A DNA stretch of 64,000 nucleotides from Silanimonas sp021297925 (GCA_027532825.1 JAPZTL010000004.1:62001-126000), one strand, 5' to 3'. Counted from the first letter of the stretch, positions 18,076 through 27,118 are shown. Made by a program: numbers and translations. Notes: a model not told the origin generated them from the sequence alone.

Positions 18076-18151
18076 GGGGCGCGTCGAGGCGGGGATGGCG
18101 GGGCAGGCCTGCCAGCTTGGGGCGGGGCGTCGCGGCTGTCCAGCGCCGGCG

Positions 18152-18613
18152 TCAGCCGGCGGGGCGCGCGCGGGGCTTGAGCCGCACGTAGAGCTGCTTC
18201 CGGACCCGGGCGACGACGTCCCCGCCGGCGTCGACCACGGGGACCTCGAACCAGCGCAGCACCTTGTCGCCGCCGGCCGCGTCCGCCCGCAGCGCCTCCA
18301 GCACCGCATCGGTGAGGTCGAAGCGGCAGCGCACGGTGCCGCGGCCGGGCTTCACGAACTCGATGTCCCCCGCCTTGTCCCAGACCACGTAGTCGGGCCC
18401 GAGGGCGCGCATCACGAGGATCATCCAGAACGGGTCGGTCATCGCGAACAGCGAGCCCCCGAAGTGGGTGCCCACGTAGTTGCGGTTCCACGGCCGCATC
18501 CGCAGTTCGACCTCCGCGTGGCGCCAGTCGGCGCCCAGCGCGGTCACGTGGATGCCGCTGGCAAGGAAAGGCGGCCAGGCGTTGAACAGCCAGCGCAGCG
18601 CGGTCGGGGACAT
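18152..18613 (-). CDS. DUF4442 hotdog-fold thioesterase-like protein
   Basis: Protein of 153 residues of the DUF4442/YiiD-C type hotdog family. Seen are RMRPWNRNYVGTHFGGSLFAMTDPFW near residues 38-63 and the closing beta strand KQLYVRLKPR. The GTHFGG segment with FAMTD corresponds to the acyl-CoA thioesterase-like active region, but no substrate is known. It is a compact single-domain protein at the usual length. A perfect inverted repeat lies 31 bases upstream, between it and the GST gene. Confidence 0.85.
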   Translation of the reverse strand: MSPTALRWLFNAWPPFLASGIHVTALGADWRHAEVELRMRPWNRNYVGTHFGGSLFAMTDPFWMILVMRALGPDYVVWDKAGDIEFVKPGRGTVRCRFDLTDAVLEALRADAAGGDKVLRWFEVPVVDAGGDVVARVRKQLYVRLKPRARPAG

Positions 18614-18644
18614 CGGCGGCTCCGGGGAAGGAGGCCGAAGTGTG

Positions 18645-18662
18645 CCATACGCTTGCGTATGG
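18645..18662. repeat. Perfect inverted repeat between GST and DUF4442 genes
   Basis: CCATACGC-TT-GCGTATGG: eight-base arms with a two-base centre, two bases past the GST stop. It is AT-rich for this genome and has no U-run. It could be a regulator-binding site for the DUF4442 gene or a weak terminator of the GST gene. Confidence 0.55.
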
Positions 18663-18664
18663 GG

Positions 18665-19345
18665 CTAAGCGGGGGCGCGCAGGTCGGCGGTGACGGTGCC
18701 GAAGGCGAGGATCGCCGCGTCGTGCGGCGGGTCTCGCCACGGCTCGGCCAGCGCCTCGCGTTCCCAGCGCCGGCAGCCGGGCAGGTCGCGGAGCCGGGCC
18801 GCGTAGGCCAGCGAAGCGTCCGGAAGCGGCAGGCCATAGGTCTGGACCCGGAACGCCACCGGTGCGAAGAAGGCGTCGGCGATCGAGAAGTGCTCGCCGG
18901 CGAGGAAGGGGCCGCCGTAGCGGCGCAGGCCCTCTTGCCAGAGCGCGTCCAGCCGGTCGAGGTCGGCCCGCAAGCCGGCGTCGATGGCGTGCAGGCGCAC
19001 GCGCAGCCCGACGTTCATCGAGCACTGTCGGCGCAGCTCCCCGAAGCCCGAATGCATCTCGGCGGCAGCGCAGCGGGCGAAGGCCCGGGCGTCGCGGTCG
19101 GCGGGCCACGCGCCGGGGTCGCGCTCGGCGAGGTACTCCGCGATGGCCAGCGAATCCCAGACCACGCGGTCGCCGTCGTGCAGGCAGGGCACCCGCCCGG
19201 TCGGCGAGAAGACCGAGAACGTGGCGTGGTTGTCCACCGCGAAGGGGTGCATCACCTCCTCGAACGGCCGCCCGCGCTCGACGAGCACCAGCCACGGCCG
19301 CAGCGACCAGGACGAGTAGTTCTTGTTGGCGATGTGCAGGCGCAT
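18665..19345 (-). CDS. Glutathione S-transferase family protein
   Basis: Cytoplasmic protein of 226 residues. The N-terminal thioredoxin-like half (about 1-80) begins LHIANKNYSSWSLRPW, typical of the subgroup with a Tyr-Ser-Ser-Trp active-site start, and contains VPCLHDGD with the cis-proline glutathione-binding motif, then DSLAIAEYL. The helical C-terminal half has ADAFFAPVAFR. Substrate unknown. The gene starts two bases after the CnoX-like thioredoxin stop, implying one transcript for thiol and stress functions. Confidence 0.9.
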   Translation of the reverse strand: MRLHIANKNYSSWSLRPWLVLVERGRPFEEVMHPFAVDNHATFSVFSPTGRVPCLHDGDRVVWDSLAIAEYLAERDPGAWPADRDARAFARCAAAEMHSGFGELRRQCSMNVGLRVRLHAIDAGLRADLDRLDALWQEGLRRYGGPFLAGEHFSIADAFFAPVAFRVQTYGLPLPDASLAYAARLRDLPGCRRWEREALAEPWRDPPHDAAILAFGTVTADLRAPA

Positions 19346-19347
19346 GT

Positions 19348-20250
19348 TCAGAACAGCACCGAGGCCATCTTCCTCCGGTAGGTGCCCACGAGGTCCTCGT
19401 CCTCGACCACCCGGAACGCGTCGATCAGGGCCTTGCGCGGCAGGCCCTCCTCGAACCCCCGGTCGCGCTTCAGCATCTCGAGGAACTGCGCCAATGCAGC
19501 CTCCGCGTCGCCCTCGACGAGGCGGCGCGCCCCGAGCAGGTGGCGGGCGCGCAGGTCGGCCGGATCCGCGGCGATCGCCTGTTCCAGCACCACGGCCGGC
19601 GGGGCGTCCTTCAACAGCGCGGCGAAGCCGAGCCGGGCGCGCGCCTTGACGGCGCGATCGTCGGTGGCGAGGTTGGCCGGCAGCGCGTCGAGCAGGCGCT
19701 CGGCCTCGGTGGCGCCGCCCACCTGCAGCAGGGACAGGACGAGGTCGAGCTTCAGTGCATCGTCGTCGGGCGTCTCGGCCACCGCGTGGCGCAGGCGCAC
19801 CACCTCGGCCTCCGGGTCGACCGGCGGTGCCTCCTCCGGGGCGACGTCGGCCGGCGCCTCCGCCGGGGTGATGCCGTAGGTGGCGAGGAACTTGCGCAGC
19901 TCGCCCTCCGGCAGCGCGCCGGGGAAGCCGTCGACGATCTGGCCGCCCTTGACCAGCATCACCGTGGGCACGGAGCGGATCTGGAAGTAGCCCGCGAGCT
20001 GCTGTTCCTTGTCCACGTCGACCTTCGCGAGGCGGAACGCGCCGTGGAACTCGGCGGCCAGTTTCTCGAGGATCGGCGTCAGCGTCTTGCACGGGCCGCA
20101 CCAGGTCGCCCAGAAGTCGACCAGTACCGGCACCTCGCGGGAGGCGAGCAGCACCTCCTGTTCGAAAGCGGCGAGGGTGGCATCGAAGACATGCGGCGAG
20201 GCCGGGGCGGCGGCGTCGGTCTTGGGCGTCAGGGCGTCGAGGCGGATCAC
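19348..20250 (-). CDS. CnoX/YbbN-like thioredoxin with C-terminal TPR-like region
   Basis: Protein of 300 residues. The N-terminal thioredoxin domain (about 20-130) has the active site WCGPC in VDFWATWCGPCK and the cis-Pro SVPT. A Pro/Glu-rich linker (about 130-155) leads to a helical region with tetratricopeptide-like and HEAT-like repeats, as in CnoX (YbbN), a redox chaperone of E. coli. E. coli CnoX has SxxC; here both cysteines are present, as in Caulobacter CnoX, so oxidoreductase activity is possible. Co-directional with the GST gene two bases downstream. Confidence 0.88.
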   Translation of the reverse strand: MIRLDALTPKTDAAAPASPHVFDATLAAFEQEVLLASREVPVLVDFWATWCGPCKTLTPILEKLAAEFHGAFRLAKVDVDKEQQLAGYFQIRSVPTVMLVKGGQIVDGFPGALPEGELRKFLATYGITPAEAPADVAPEEAPPVDPEAEVVRLRHAVAETPDDDALKLDLVLSLLQVGGATEAERLLDALPANLATDDRAVKARARLGFAALLKDAPPAVVLEQAIAADPADLRARHLLGARRLVEGDAEAALAQFLEMLKRDRGFEEGLPRKALIDAFRVVEDEDLVGTYRRKMASVLF

Positions 20251-20282
20251 GGTCGGGGCTCGCGGGGTTCGGGACGGACGAT

Positions 20283-20323
20283 GCCCGCCCGGATGGGGGC
20301 GGGCCGGCGGCTTTGCAAGCCGC
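20283..20323 (-). terminator. Two consecutive GC hairpins after the amidohydrolase gene
   Basis: On the minus strand the first hairpin (20307-20323, GCGGCTT arms, three-base loop) begins three bases after the amidohydrolase stop. The second (20283-20304, GCCCGCCC/GGGCGGGC, six-base loop) follows at once. Neither has a U-run, so they may stabilise the 3' end or terminate weakly before the thioredoxin gene. Confidence 0.4.
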
Positions 20324-20326
20324 GCC

Positions 20327-21625
20327 TCAGGCGCCCGGGGCCTTGATGACGGCGCCGTCCTTCATGACGAAGTCCACGCGGCGGGTCAGCGCGATGTCTT
20401 CCAGCGGATTGCCCGGCACGGCGACGACGTCGGCGCGGAAGCCCGGCGCGATCTGCCCGAGGTCGGCCTGGCCGAGCACCTTGGCGGCGTTGACCGTCGC
20501 GGTCTGCAGCGCCTCGTTGGCCGGCATGCCGGCCTCGACCATGAACTCGAACTCGCGGGCGTTGTCGCCGTGGGGGCTCACCCCGGCGTCGGTACCGAAG
20601 GCGATCGGCACGCCGGCCGCGTAGGCCTTGCGGAAGGTGTCCATGATCTGACGCCCAACCGCGCGCGCCTTGGGTCGGACGATCTCGGGGTAATAGCCGG
20701 GTACCTCGGCCTTCTCGCCGACGAAGCGGCCGGCCGACAGGGTCGGCACCCACCAGGTGCCCTTCTCCTTCATCAGGCGCATGGTCCGCTCGCTCATGAA
20801 GGTGCCGTGCTCGATGCTGACCACGCCGCCTTCGATCGCGCGGCGCATGCCCTCGTCGCCGTGGGCGTGCGCGGCCACGGTGTAGCCGTAGTCCTTGGCT
20901 GTCTCGACGATCGCGCGGATCTCCTCGATGGTGAACTGCGGCGCATCGGCGCTGCGGGCGTAGCTCAGCACGCCGCCGGTGGCGGTGATCTTGATGGTGT
21001 CCGAGCCGTCCTTGTAGCGCTGGCGGACGGCCTGGCGGGCGGCATCGACCCCGTTGATGACGCCTTCGGTCGGGCCGGGCGGGCCGACCAGGGTGGACAG
21101 CCGATTGTTGAGCCCGTTGGTGGGGTCGGCGTGGCCGCCGGTCGATGCGATGGACTTCCCGGCCGCGAAGATCCGCGGGCCCGGGATGATCCCGGCGTTG
21201 ATGGCGTCGCGGAGGTGCGGGCTGATCTCGCCGCCGAGGTCGCGCACCGTGGTGAAGCCGGCTTCGACCGTGCGCCGCGTGTATTGGGTGGCGCGCAGCG
21301 CGAAATCGACGTCGTCGAGGCGGAAGCCCTCGGAGTAGCTGTTGGGGTTGGACTCCTGACCGACGTGCACGTGCAGGTCGATCCAGCCGGGCGAGCAGGT
21401 GTGGCCGGACAGGTCCACCACGGTGGCGCCGGGGACGCCGGCCTTTCCAGGCATCACGGCCTTCACCCGGTCGCCGTCGATGACGACGGTGCTGGGGCCG
21501 ACGAGACGTCCCGCGGCCGCGTCGAACAGATTCCCGCAGTGGAGGGCGGTGGGCGCGGCGAGCGCGAGCGGGCTGGCCAGCAGCAGCGTGGATGCGGCCA
21601 GGCCGCGGGTGGTGCGCGATGTCAT
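20327..21625 (-). CDS. Exported metal-dependent amidohydrolase (Xaa-Pro/Xaa-Arg dipeptidase-like)
   Basis: Periplasmic amidohydrolase of 432 residues with a signal peptide (residues 1-23, ending LALA). The TIM-barrel metal motif DLHVHVG, the bridging-lysine segment DTIKITATGGV, AAHAHG and SIEHGTF histidines and GTDAGVSPHG aspartate are intact. The layout resembles the imidazolonepropionase-like prolidase/carboxypeptidase group found widely in Xanthomonadales. Dipeptide cleavage is inferred. GGGGAGGAG precedes the ATG. It is divergent from leuS. Confidence 0.88.
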   Translation of the reverse strand: MTSRTTRGLAASTLLLASPLALAAPTALHCGNLFDAAAGRLVGPSTVVIDGDRVKAVMPGKAGVPGATVVDLSGHTCSPGWIDLHVHVGQESNPNSYSEGFRLDDVDFALRATQYTRRTVEAGFTTVRDLGGEISPHLRDAINAGIIPGPRIFAAGKSIASTGGHADPTNGLNNRLSTLVGPPGPTEGVINGVDAARQAVRQRYKDGSDTIKITATGGVLSYARSADAPQFTIEEIRAIVETAKDYGYTVAAHAHGDEGMRRAIEGGVVSIEHGTFMSERTMRLMKEKGTWWVPTLSAGRFVGEKAEVPGYYPEIVRPKARAVGRQIMDTFRKAYAAGVPIAFGTDAGVSPHGDNAREFEFMVEAGMPANEALQTATVNAAKVLGQADLGQIAPGFRADVVAVPGNPLEDIALTRRVDFVMKDGAVIKAPGA

Positions 21626-21655
21626 CGTGGTGGTCTCCTCCCCTGGGTGCGACCG

Positions 21656-21661
21656 ACTCTA
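21656..21661 (-). promoter_or_regulatory. -10-like hexamer upstream of the amidohydrolase
   Basis: TAGAGT on the minus strand, 30 bases before the ATG, in the divergent amidohydrolase/leuS spacer. It matches the window's recurring pattern. On the other strand TACCCT at 21725-21730 may serve leuS but is weaker. Confidence 0.42.
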
Positions 21662-21785
21662 GCCCCGACCCCGGGCCGGGGCCAGTGAGCCCGTGCCCCG
21701 GGGCCGGCCCGGTCCCGCATGCGCTACCCTTGGCGGCTTGACTTCCGACCGGCGGGGCCACGAGGCGCCCGCCCTGACACCGCCC

Positions 21786-24416
21786 ATGCACGCCGAATCC
21801 CACGCACCGAACGACACCGCCGAGACCGGCGGCTTCCAGCCCAAGGCCATCGAGGCCGCCGCCCAGCAGTGCTGGGACCGCGCGAAGGCCTTCGAGGTCG
21901 TCGAAGACCCGTCGAAGCCGAAGTACTACGCGCTGTGCATGCTGCCGTACCCCTCGGGCGCGCTGCACATGGGCCATGTGCGCAACTACACGATCGGCGA
22001 CGTGATCAGCCGCTTCAAGCGCATGCAGGGCTTCAACGTGCTGCAGCCGATGGGCTGGGACGCCTTCGGCCTGCCGGCCGAGAACGCCGCGATCAAGAAC
22101 AACACCGCGCCGGCGAAGTGGACCTACGAGAACATCGGGAAGATGCGCAAGCAGCTGAAGTCGCTGGGCTACGCCTACGACTGGTCGCGCGAGGTCACCA
22201 CCTGCACCCCCGAGTACTACCGCTGGGAGCAGCAGTTCTTCACCCGCCTGTACGCCAAGGGCCTCGTCTACCGCAAGAACAGCGTCGTGAACTGGGACCC
22301 GGTCGACCAGACCGTGCTCGCGAACGAGCAGGTGGTCGATGGCCGCGGCTGGCGCTCGGGCGCGCTGGTGGAGAAGCGCGAGATCCCGCAGTGGTTCCTG
22401 AAGATCACCGACTACGCGCAGGAGCTGCTGGACGGCCTCGATGCGCTGCCGGGCTGGCCGGAGTCGGTCAAGACCATGCAGCGCAACTGGATCGGCCGTT
22501 CCGAAGGCCTCGAGATCGCGTTTGCGGTCGAAGGCGAGAGCGAGCCGATGGTGGTCTTCACCACGCGCCCGGACACGCTGATGGGCGTCACCTACGTGGC
22601 CGTCGCCGCCGAGCACCCGCTGGCCGCCAAGGCCGCCGCGGCGAATCCGGACGTCGCCGCGTTCGTCGCCGGCTGCAAGCAGGGCGGCGTGTCCGAGGCC
22701 GAGCTGGAGACGCAGGAGAAGCGCGGCATCGCCACCGGCCTGTTCGCCATCCACCCGATCAGCGGCGCCAAGGTTCCGGTGTGGATCGCCAACTTCGTGC
22801 TGATGGGCTACGGCACGGGCGCGGTGATGGCCGTGCCCGGCCACGACGAGCGCGATTTCGAATTCGCCACCAAGTACGGCCTGCCGATCACGCAGGTGAT
22901 CGCGGTCGACGGCGAGAGCTACGACGCGACGCGCTGGCAGGACTGGTACGGCGACAAGACCGCCGCGTCGCTGCGCACGGTGAATTCCGGCGCGATGGAC
23001 GGCTTGGGCTACAAGGCCGCCTTCGACAAGGCCGCCGCGCTGCTGGGCGACAAGGCCACGCGCCGCGTGAACTACCGCCTGCGCGACTGGGGCGTGTCGC
23101 GCCAGCGCTACTGGGGCTGCCCGATCCCGATGCTGTACGACGCCGAAGGCAACGCCCACCCGGTGCCGGAGGAGCAGCTGCCGGTGGTGCTGCCGGAGGA
23201 CGTGCGCTTCGAGGGCGTGGCCTCGCCGATCAAGTCGAACCCGGCGTGGCGCCAGTACACCGATGCGAACGGCCAGCGCTTCGAGCGCGAGACCGACACC
23301 TTCGACACCTTCATGGAGTCGAGCTGGTACTACGCGCGCTACTGCTGCCCCGGCGCCACCGACATGCTCGACGACCGCGCCAGATACTGGCTGCCGGTCG
23401 ACCAGTACATCGGCGGCATCGAGCACGCCGTGATGCACCTGATGTACTTCCGCTTCTTCCACAAGCTGCTGCGTGACGCGGGCTACGTGGACAGCGACGA
23501 GCCGGCCACGAACCTGCTCTGCCAGGGCATGGTGATCGCCGAGACCTTCTACCGCGAGAACGCCGACGGCTCGAAGGATTGGCACAACCCGGCGGATGTC
23601 GAGGTCGAGCGCGACGAGCGTGGCCGCGTGGTGGCCGCCAAGCTTCGCGCCGACGGCCAGCCGGTGACCATCGGCGGCACCGAGAAGATGTCGAAGTCGA
23701 AGAACAACGGCGTCGACCCGCAGGTGATGGTCGACCGCTACGGTGCCGACACCGTGCGCCTGTTCTCGATGTTCGCCGCGCCGCCGGAGCAGTCGCTGGA
23801 CTGGAACGAGTCGGGCGTCGAAGGCATGGCCCGCTTCCTGCGCCGCCTGTGGAACCAGGTCCAGAAGCACGTCGATGGCGGCAAGGCGCCGAAGCTCGAC
23901 GCCGCTGCGCTGTCGCCGGCCGGCAAGGCGATCCGCCGCCAGCTGCACGAAACGGTCCAGAAGGTGACGGACGACTACACCCGCCGCTACAGCTTCAACA
24001 CCGCCATCGCCGCCGTGATGGAGCTGCTGAACGCGCTGTCGAAGTACGACGAGGCTGGCGACGCCGCCCGCGCACTGCGGCAGGAGGCCTTCGAGGCCGT
24101 CATCCTGCTGCTCAACCCGATCACCCCGCACACCAGCCACGCCCTGTGGCAGGTGCTCGGCCACCCGGAAACGGTGCTGGAGACCCTGCCGTTCCCGGCG
24201 GTCGACCCGGCCGCGCTGGTGCGCGACTCGCTGACGCTGGCGGTGCAGGTCAACGGCAAGCTGCGCGGCACCATCGAGGTGCCGGCCGCCGCCGACAAGG
24301 CCGCCATCGAGGCGATGGCGCTGGCCGAGCCGAACGTGGTGAAGTTCATCGAAGGCCAGGCGGTGAAGAAGGTGATCATCGTCCCGGGCAAGATCGTCAA
24401 CCTCGTCGTCGGATGA
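21786..24416 (+). CDS. leuS: Leucyl-tRNA synthetase
   Basis: Class I aminoacyl-tRNA synthetase of 876 residues that charges tRNA-Leu. The HIGH motif appears as HMGH in PYPSGALHMGHVRNYT; KMSKS is intact in EKMSKSKNNG. The CP1 editing domain contains TTRPDTLMGVTY and GTGAVMAVPGHDERD. Length matches the bacterial enzyme. The start MHAESHAPN at 21786 is chosen over upstream open codons; its ribosome site is weak. The stop TGA overlaps the lptE start as ATGA. Confidence 0.97.
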   Translation: MHAESHAPNDTAETGGFQPKAIEAAAQQCWDRAKAFEVVEDPSKPKYYALCMLPYPSGALHMGHVRNYTIGDVISRFKRMQGFNVLQPMGWDAFGLPAENAAIKNNTAPAKWTYENIGKMRKQLKSLGYAYDWSREVTTCTPEYYRWEQQFFTRLYAKGLVYRKNSVVNWDPVDQTVLANEQVVDGRGWRSGALVEKREIPQWFLKITDYAQELLDGLDALPGWPESVKTMQRNWIGRSEGLEIAFAVEGESEPMVVFTTRPDTLMGVTYVAVAAEHPLAAKAAAANPDVAAFVAGCKQGGVSEAELETQEKRGIATGLFAIHPISGAKVPVWIANFVLMGYGTGAVMAVPGHDERDFEFATKYGLPITQVIAVDGESYDATRWQDWYGDKTAASLRTVNSGAMDGLGYKAAFDKAAALLGDKATRRVNYRLRDWGVSRQRYWGCPIPMLYDAEGNAHPVPEEQLPVVLPEDVRFEGVASPIKSNPAWRQYTDANGQRFERETDTFDTFMESSWYYARYCCPGATDMLDDRARYWLPVDQYIGGIEHAVMHLMYFRFFHKLLRDAGYVDSDEPATNLLCQGMVIAETFYRENADGSKDWHNPADVEVERDERGRVVAAKLRADGQPVTIGGTEKMSKSKNNGVDPQVMVDRYGADTVRLFSMFAAPPEQSLDWNESGVEGMARFLRRLWNQVQKHVDGGKAPKLDAAALSPAGKAIRRQLHETVQKVTDDYTRRYSFNTAIAAVMELLNALSKYDEAGDAARALRQEAFEAVILLLNPITPHTSHALWQVLGHPETVLETLPFPAVDPAALVRDSLTLAVQVNGKLRGTIEVPAAADKAAIEAMALAEPNVVKFIEGQAVKKVIIVPGKIVNLVVG

Positions 24417-24922
24417 CCCGCATGCGCGCTCGCTTCCTCGTTCCCGCTCTCGTCGCCGCGCTCGCGGTCGGCTGTGGCTTCGCCCCGCGTGGCGCGCTGA
24501 AAGTCCCAGAGGGCTTCGGTCCGATCGCCGTCAGCACGGCCGATCCCTACAGCCCGCTCGGCGAGGGCCTACGTCGCGACCTGCGTCGCGCCGGCGCCCC
24601 GCTGGCGGCCGACGCGTCCGCCCCCGGCAGCGCCCGGCTTGCCGTCACCGCCGAGGCCTGGGAAACCCGGCCGCTGTCGGTCGACGCCTTCGTGGCCACG
24701 CGCGAGCTGGAGACGCGCTATGTCGTCACGTTCGATTTCGTCGATGCGGCGGGCACCAAGCGCCTCGACCAGCAGCGCATCGAGCTGACGCGCGACTACG
24801 TGTACGAGGCCACCGAATCATTCGGCAACCCGGGCGAGCAGGAGATCGTGCAGGACGAGCTGCGTCGCGACATGCAGGCGGCCATCCTGCGCCGCGTGGA
24901 CGTCGCGCTGCGCGGCGACTGA
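24413..24922 (+). CDS. lptE: LPS-assembly lipoprotein LptE
   Basis: Outer-membrane lipoprotein of 169 residues that plugs the LptD barrel and helps insert lipopolysaccharide. The lipobox-like AVGCGF follows a hydrophobic signal, with Cys about residue 21. The body shows the LptE pattern, a YSPLGEGLRRDLR segment and TRDYVYEATESFGNPGEQEIVQDELRRDMQAAILRR near the end. The ATG at 24413 overlaps the leuS stop; an ATG three codons on is also possible. Its place between leuS and holA is conserved in gammaproteobacteria. Confidence 0.9.
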   Translation: MTRMRARFLVPALVAALAVGCGFAPRGALKVPEGFGPIAVSTADPYSPLGEGLRRDLRRAGAPLAADASAPGSARLAVTAEAWETRPLSVDAFVATRELETRYVVTFDFVDAAGTKRLDQQRIELTRDYVYEATESFGNPGEQEIVQDELRRDMQAAILRRVDVALRGD

Positions 24923-24925
24923 ATC

Positions 24926-25963
24926 GTGGAGCTCCGCCCCGACGCCCTGCTGCGCCGGGCCGCGAGCGGCCCGCTGCCGCCCGTGGTCATGGTGGCCGGC
25001 GGCGAGCCGCTGATCGTCCAGGAATGCGCCGACGCCGTCCGCGCACGGGCGCGGGAAGAGGGTTACGCCGAGCGCGAGGTGCTGGACGCCGAGGGCGGCT
25101 TCGACTGGAACCGCCTCGTGCAGGGCATCGCGTCGCTGAGCCTCTTCGCCCAGCGCCGGCTGTTCGACCTCCGCCTGCCGACCGGCAAGCCGGGCAAGGA
25201 GGGCAGCGAGGCGATCCGCGACTACTGCGCGAACCCACCGCCGGACACGGTGCTGCTCGTGACCGCGCAGGAGTGGAGCAAGGCCCACGCCGGGAAGTGG
25301 AGCGAGGCGATCAGCGACGCCGGCTGGTTCGTGCCGGTCTGGCCGCTGAAGGCCCACGAGCTGCCGGACTGGCTGTCGGCGCGCTTGCGCCGCCACGGCC
25401 TCGTCGCGCGACCGGAGGCGCTGGATCGGCTCGTCGAGCGCGTGGAAGGCAACCTGCTCGCCGCCGCGCAGGAGATCGACAAACTGGGCCTGCTGCTGGG
25501 CCGCGACGCGCCGCCGATCGACGTCGACACGCTGGAACGCCTCGTCGCCGAAGCCTCGCGCCACGACGTGTTCCAGCTGGTCGACGCGGCCCTCGCCGGT
25601 GATGCCGCCCGCGTGCCTCGGATCCTCGCCGGCCTGCGCGCGGAGGGCGAAGCCGTGGCCGGCCTGCTGGGTTGGACCCTGCAGGAGCTCACGCGCATGG
25701 CCGGCTTCGCGGCGGTGCAGGCACGCGGCGGCAACGTGATGGCCGCCATGCGCGATGCCCGGCTGTGGGAATCCAAGATGGCGCAGGTGAAACGGGCCCT
25801 CGACCGTCATCCGCCGTCCTCGTGGGAGCGTTTCGCGATCGCCGCCGGTCGCGTCGAGCGCATCGCCAAGGGGCGGGCGGACGGCGATGCCTGGCAAGCG
25901 GTGGAGCGCTTGCTGCTCGCCGTCGCGCGACCGCGCGCCGCCGCGGGCCTGCTGTCCTCCTGA
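24926..25963 (+). CDS. holA: DNA polymerase III delta subunit
   Basis: Clamp-loader subunit of 345 residues that opens the beta clamp. Recognisable features are the N-terminal VVMVAGGEPLIVQE, the central GNLLAAAQEIDKL and FQLVDAALAGD segments, and the C-terminal helical domain with LLGWTLQELTRM. The GTG start at 24926, three bases after the lptE stop, is the only candidate that keeps the N-terminal domain. Part of the leuS-lptE-holA-nadD-rsfS-rlmH block. Confidence 0.94.
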   Translation: MELRPDALLRRAASGPLPPVVMVAGGEPLIVQECADAVRARAREEGYAEREVLDAEGGFDWNRLVQGIASLSLFAQRRLFDLRLPTGKPGKEGSEAIRDYCANPPPDTVLLVTAQEWSKAHAGKWSEAISDAGWFVPVWPLKAHELPDWLSARLRRHGLVARPEALDRLVERVEGNLLAAAQEIDKLGLLLGRDAPPIDVDTLERLVAEASRHDVFQLVDAALAGDAARVPRILAGLRAEGEAVAGLLGWTLQELTRMAGFAAVQARGGNVMAAMRDARLWESKMAQVKRALDRHPPSSWERFAIAAGRVERIAKGRADGDAWQAVERLLLAVARPRAAAGLLSS

Positions 25964-25969
25964 CCGGCC

Positions 25970-26641
25970 ATGGCCGACACGGGCCTCCACCTGCTCTACG
26001 GCGGCACCTTCGACCCCATCCATCTCGGGCACCTGGCCGTCGCCCGGGCCGCGTTGGCGGCGACCGGCGCCCCGTCGCTCGCGTTCCTCCCGGCGGCCGA
26101 TCCGCCGCACCGGGCAGCGCCCGGCGCGTCCTTCGCCGAACGTCTTGCCCTGATCGAGGTCGCCCTCGCCGGCGAGGCCGGGCCCGCGTCCGGACGTTGG
26201 GCGATCGACGACCGCGAGGGCCGTCGCGACGGTCGCAGTTACACCGTGGACACCCTTCGCGAGTGGCGCCGGGAGCACGGTCCCGACCGGCCATTGGCCT
26301 TCGTGCTGGGGGCGGACGCCTTCCTCGGGCTGCCGACCTGGCATGCGTGGACCGCGCTGTTCGATCTTGCGCATCTCGTCGTGGCCCGGCGTCCCGGCAG
26401 TCCCGCGTTGCCCTTGGACGATGGCGGGACGCTGGCCCGCGCCACGGCGCACCGCTGGGTGGGCGATGCCCGTGAGCTTCGCGACCACGTCGCCGGCCGC
26501 CTGATGCGCGTCGACCTTCCCGCACGCCCCGAGAGCGCCACGGCCATCCGCGGGGCGCTGGCGGCCGGGCGTCCCGCGCAAGGGCTGCCGCCCGCCGTGG
26601 CCGCGCGGATCGCGGCGCGGGGCCTGTACGCGGAACGCTGA
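25970..26641 (+). CDS. nadD: Nicotinate-nucleotide adenylyltransferase
   Basis: NAD biosynthesis enzyme of 223 residues that joins nicotinate mononucleotide and ATP. The nucleotidyltransferase motifs are GGTFDPIHLGH near residue 11, FLPAADPPHR, SYTVDTL, and the C-terminal SATAIR of the ISSTxxR type. Six bases separate it from holA. Confidence 0.95.
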   Translation: MADTGLHLLYGGTFDPIHLGHLAVARAALAATGAPSLAFLPAADPPHRAAPGASFAERLALIEVALAGEAGPASGRWAIDDREGRRDGRSYTVDTLREWRREHGPDRPLAFVLGADAFLGLPTWHAWTALFDLAHLVVARRPGSPALPLDDGGTLARATAHRWVGDARELRDHVAGRLMRVDLPARPESATAIRGALAAGRPAQGLPPAVAARIAARGLYAER

Positions 26642-26664
26642 CCGGCACGCGCCGGGGGCGGGGG

Positions 26665-26670
26665 TATACT
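26665..26670 (+). promoter_or_regulatory. -10-like hexamer upstream of rsfS
   Basis: TATACT, five of six matches, 28 bases before the rsfS start in the 57-base nadD-rsfS spacer. No good -35 box. It suggests an internal promoter for rsfS-rlmH. Confidence 0.5.
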
Positions 26671-26698
26671 GGCGGCCAGCCCGCACAGGACCGCCCCG

Positions 26699-27088
26699 TT
26701 GTCGCACCCGCAGCACGTCATCAAGCCGCAGCCGCCGAATCCCCTCCCGGCCCCCGCCGACCTCCTGAAGCTGGCGGTCGCCGCCCTCGAGGAGATCAAG
26801 GCCAAGGACCTCGTCGAGATCGACGTGCGCGGCAAGACCTCGGTGTGCGACTACCTGGTGATCGCCTCCGGCACGTCGACGCGCCACGTGAAGTCGCTCG
26901 CGGACGAGGTGGTGAAGGCCTCGAAGCAGGCGGGCTTCCAGCCGCTGGGCGTCGAAGGCGAGCGCGAGGCCGAATGGGTGCTGGTCGACCTCGGCGACGT
27001 CGTGGTGCACGTGATGCTGCCGCGCGTCCGCGAGTTCTACGCGCTGGAGCGCCTGTGGACGGTCGGCGACCAGCCGCCCGAGGCCTGA
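26699..27088 (+). CDS. rsfS: Ribosome silencing factor RsfS
   Basis: Protein of 129 residues that binds L14 on the 50S subunit and blocks subunit joining when nutrients are short. Typical residues are AALEEIKAKDLVEIDV, the DYLVIASGTSTRHVKSLADEV core, and GDVVVHVMLPRVREFYALERLW. I give a TTG start at 26699 because no ATG or GTG lies in frame before the conserved part and AGGA lies about eight bases upstream. That adds a Pro-rich leader of about 20 residues. Confidence 0.92.
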   Translation: MSHPQHVIKPQPPNPLPAPADLLKLAVAALEEIKAKDLVEIDVRGKTSVCDYLVIASGTSTRHVKSLADEVVKASKQAGFQPLGVEGEREAEWVLVDLGDVVVHVMLPRVREFYALERLWTVGDQPPEA

Positions 27089-27096
27089 TCCCGCCG

Positions 27097-27118
27097 CGGC
27101 GGCGCGCTCGCGCCGCCG
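27097..27118. repeat. Perfect ten-base-pair hairpin between rsfS and rlmH
   Basis: CGGCGGCGCG-CT-CGCGCCGCCG in the 43-base spacer, eight bases after the rsfS stop and 13 before the rlmH start. No U-run. It could limit read-through or access to the rlmH start. Confidence 0.5.

Noticed and set aside
18076..18309. Upstream extension of the kinase frame
   Set aside because: It overlaps the DUF4442 gene in another frame, and the kinase N-terminus fits MAILRF at 18075.
20247..24164. Open frame of about 1300 codons on the minus strand opposite leuS
   Set aside because: Antisense shadow of leuS that runs on out of frame over the amidohydrolase.
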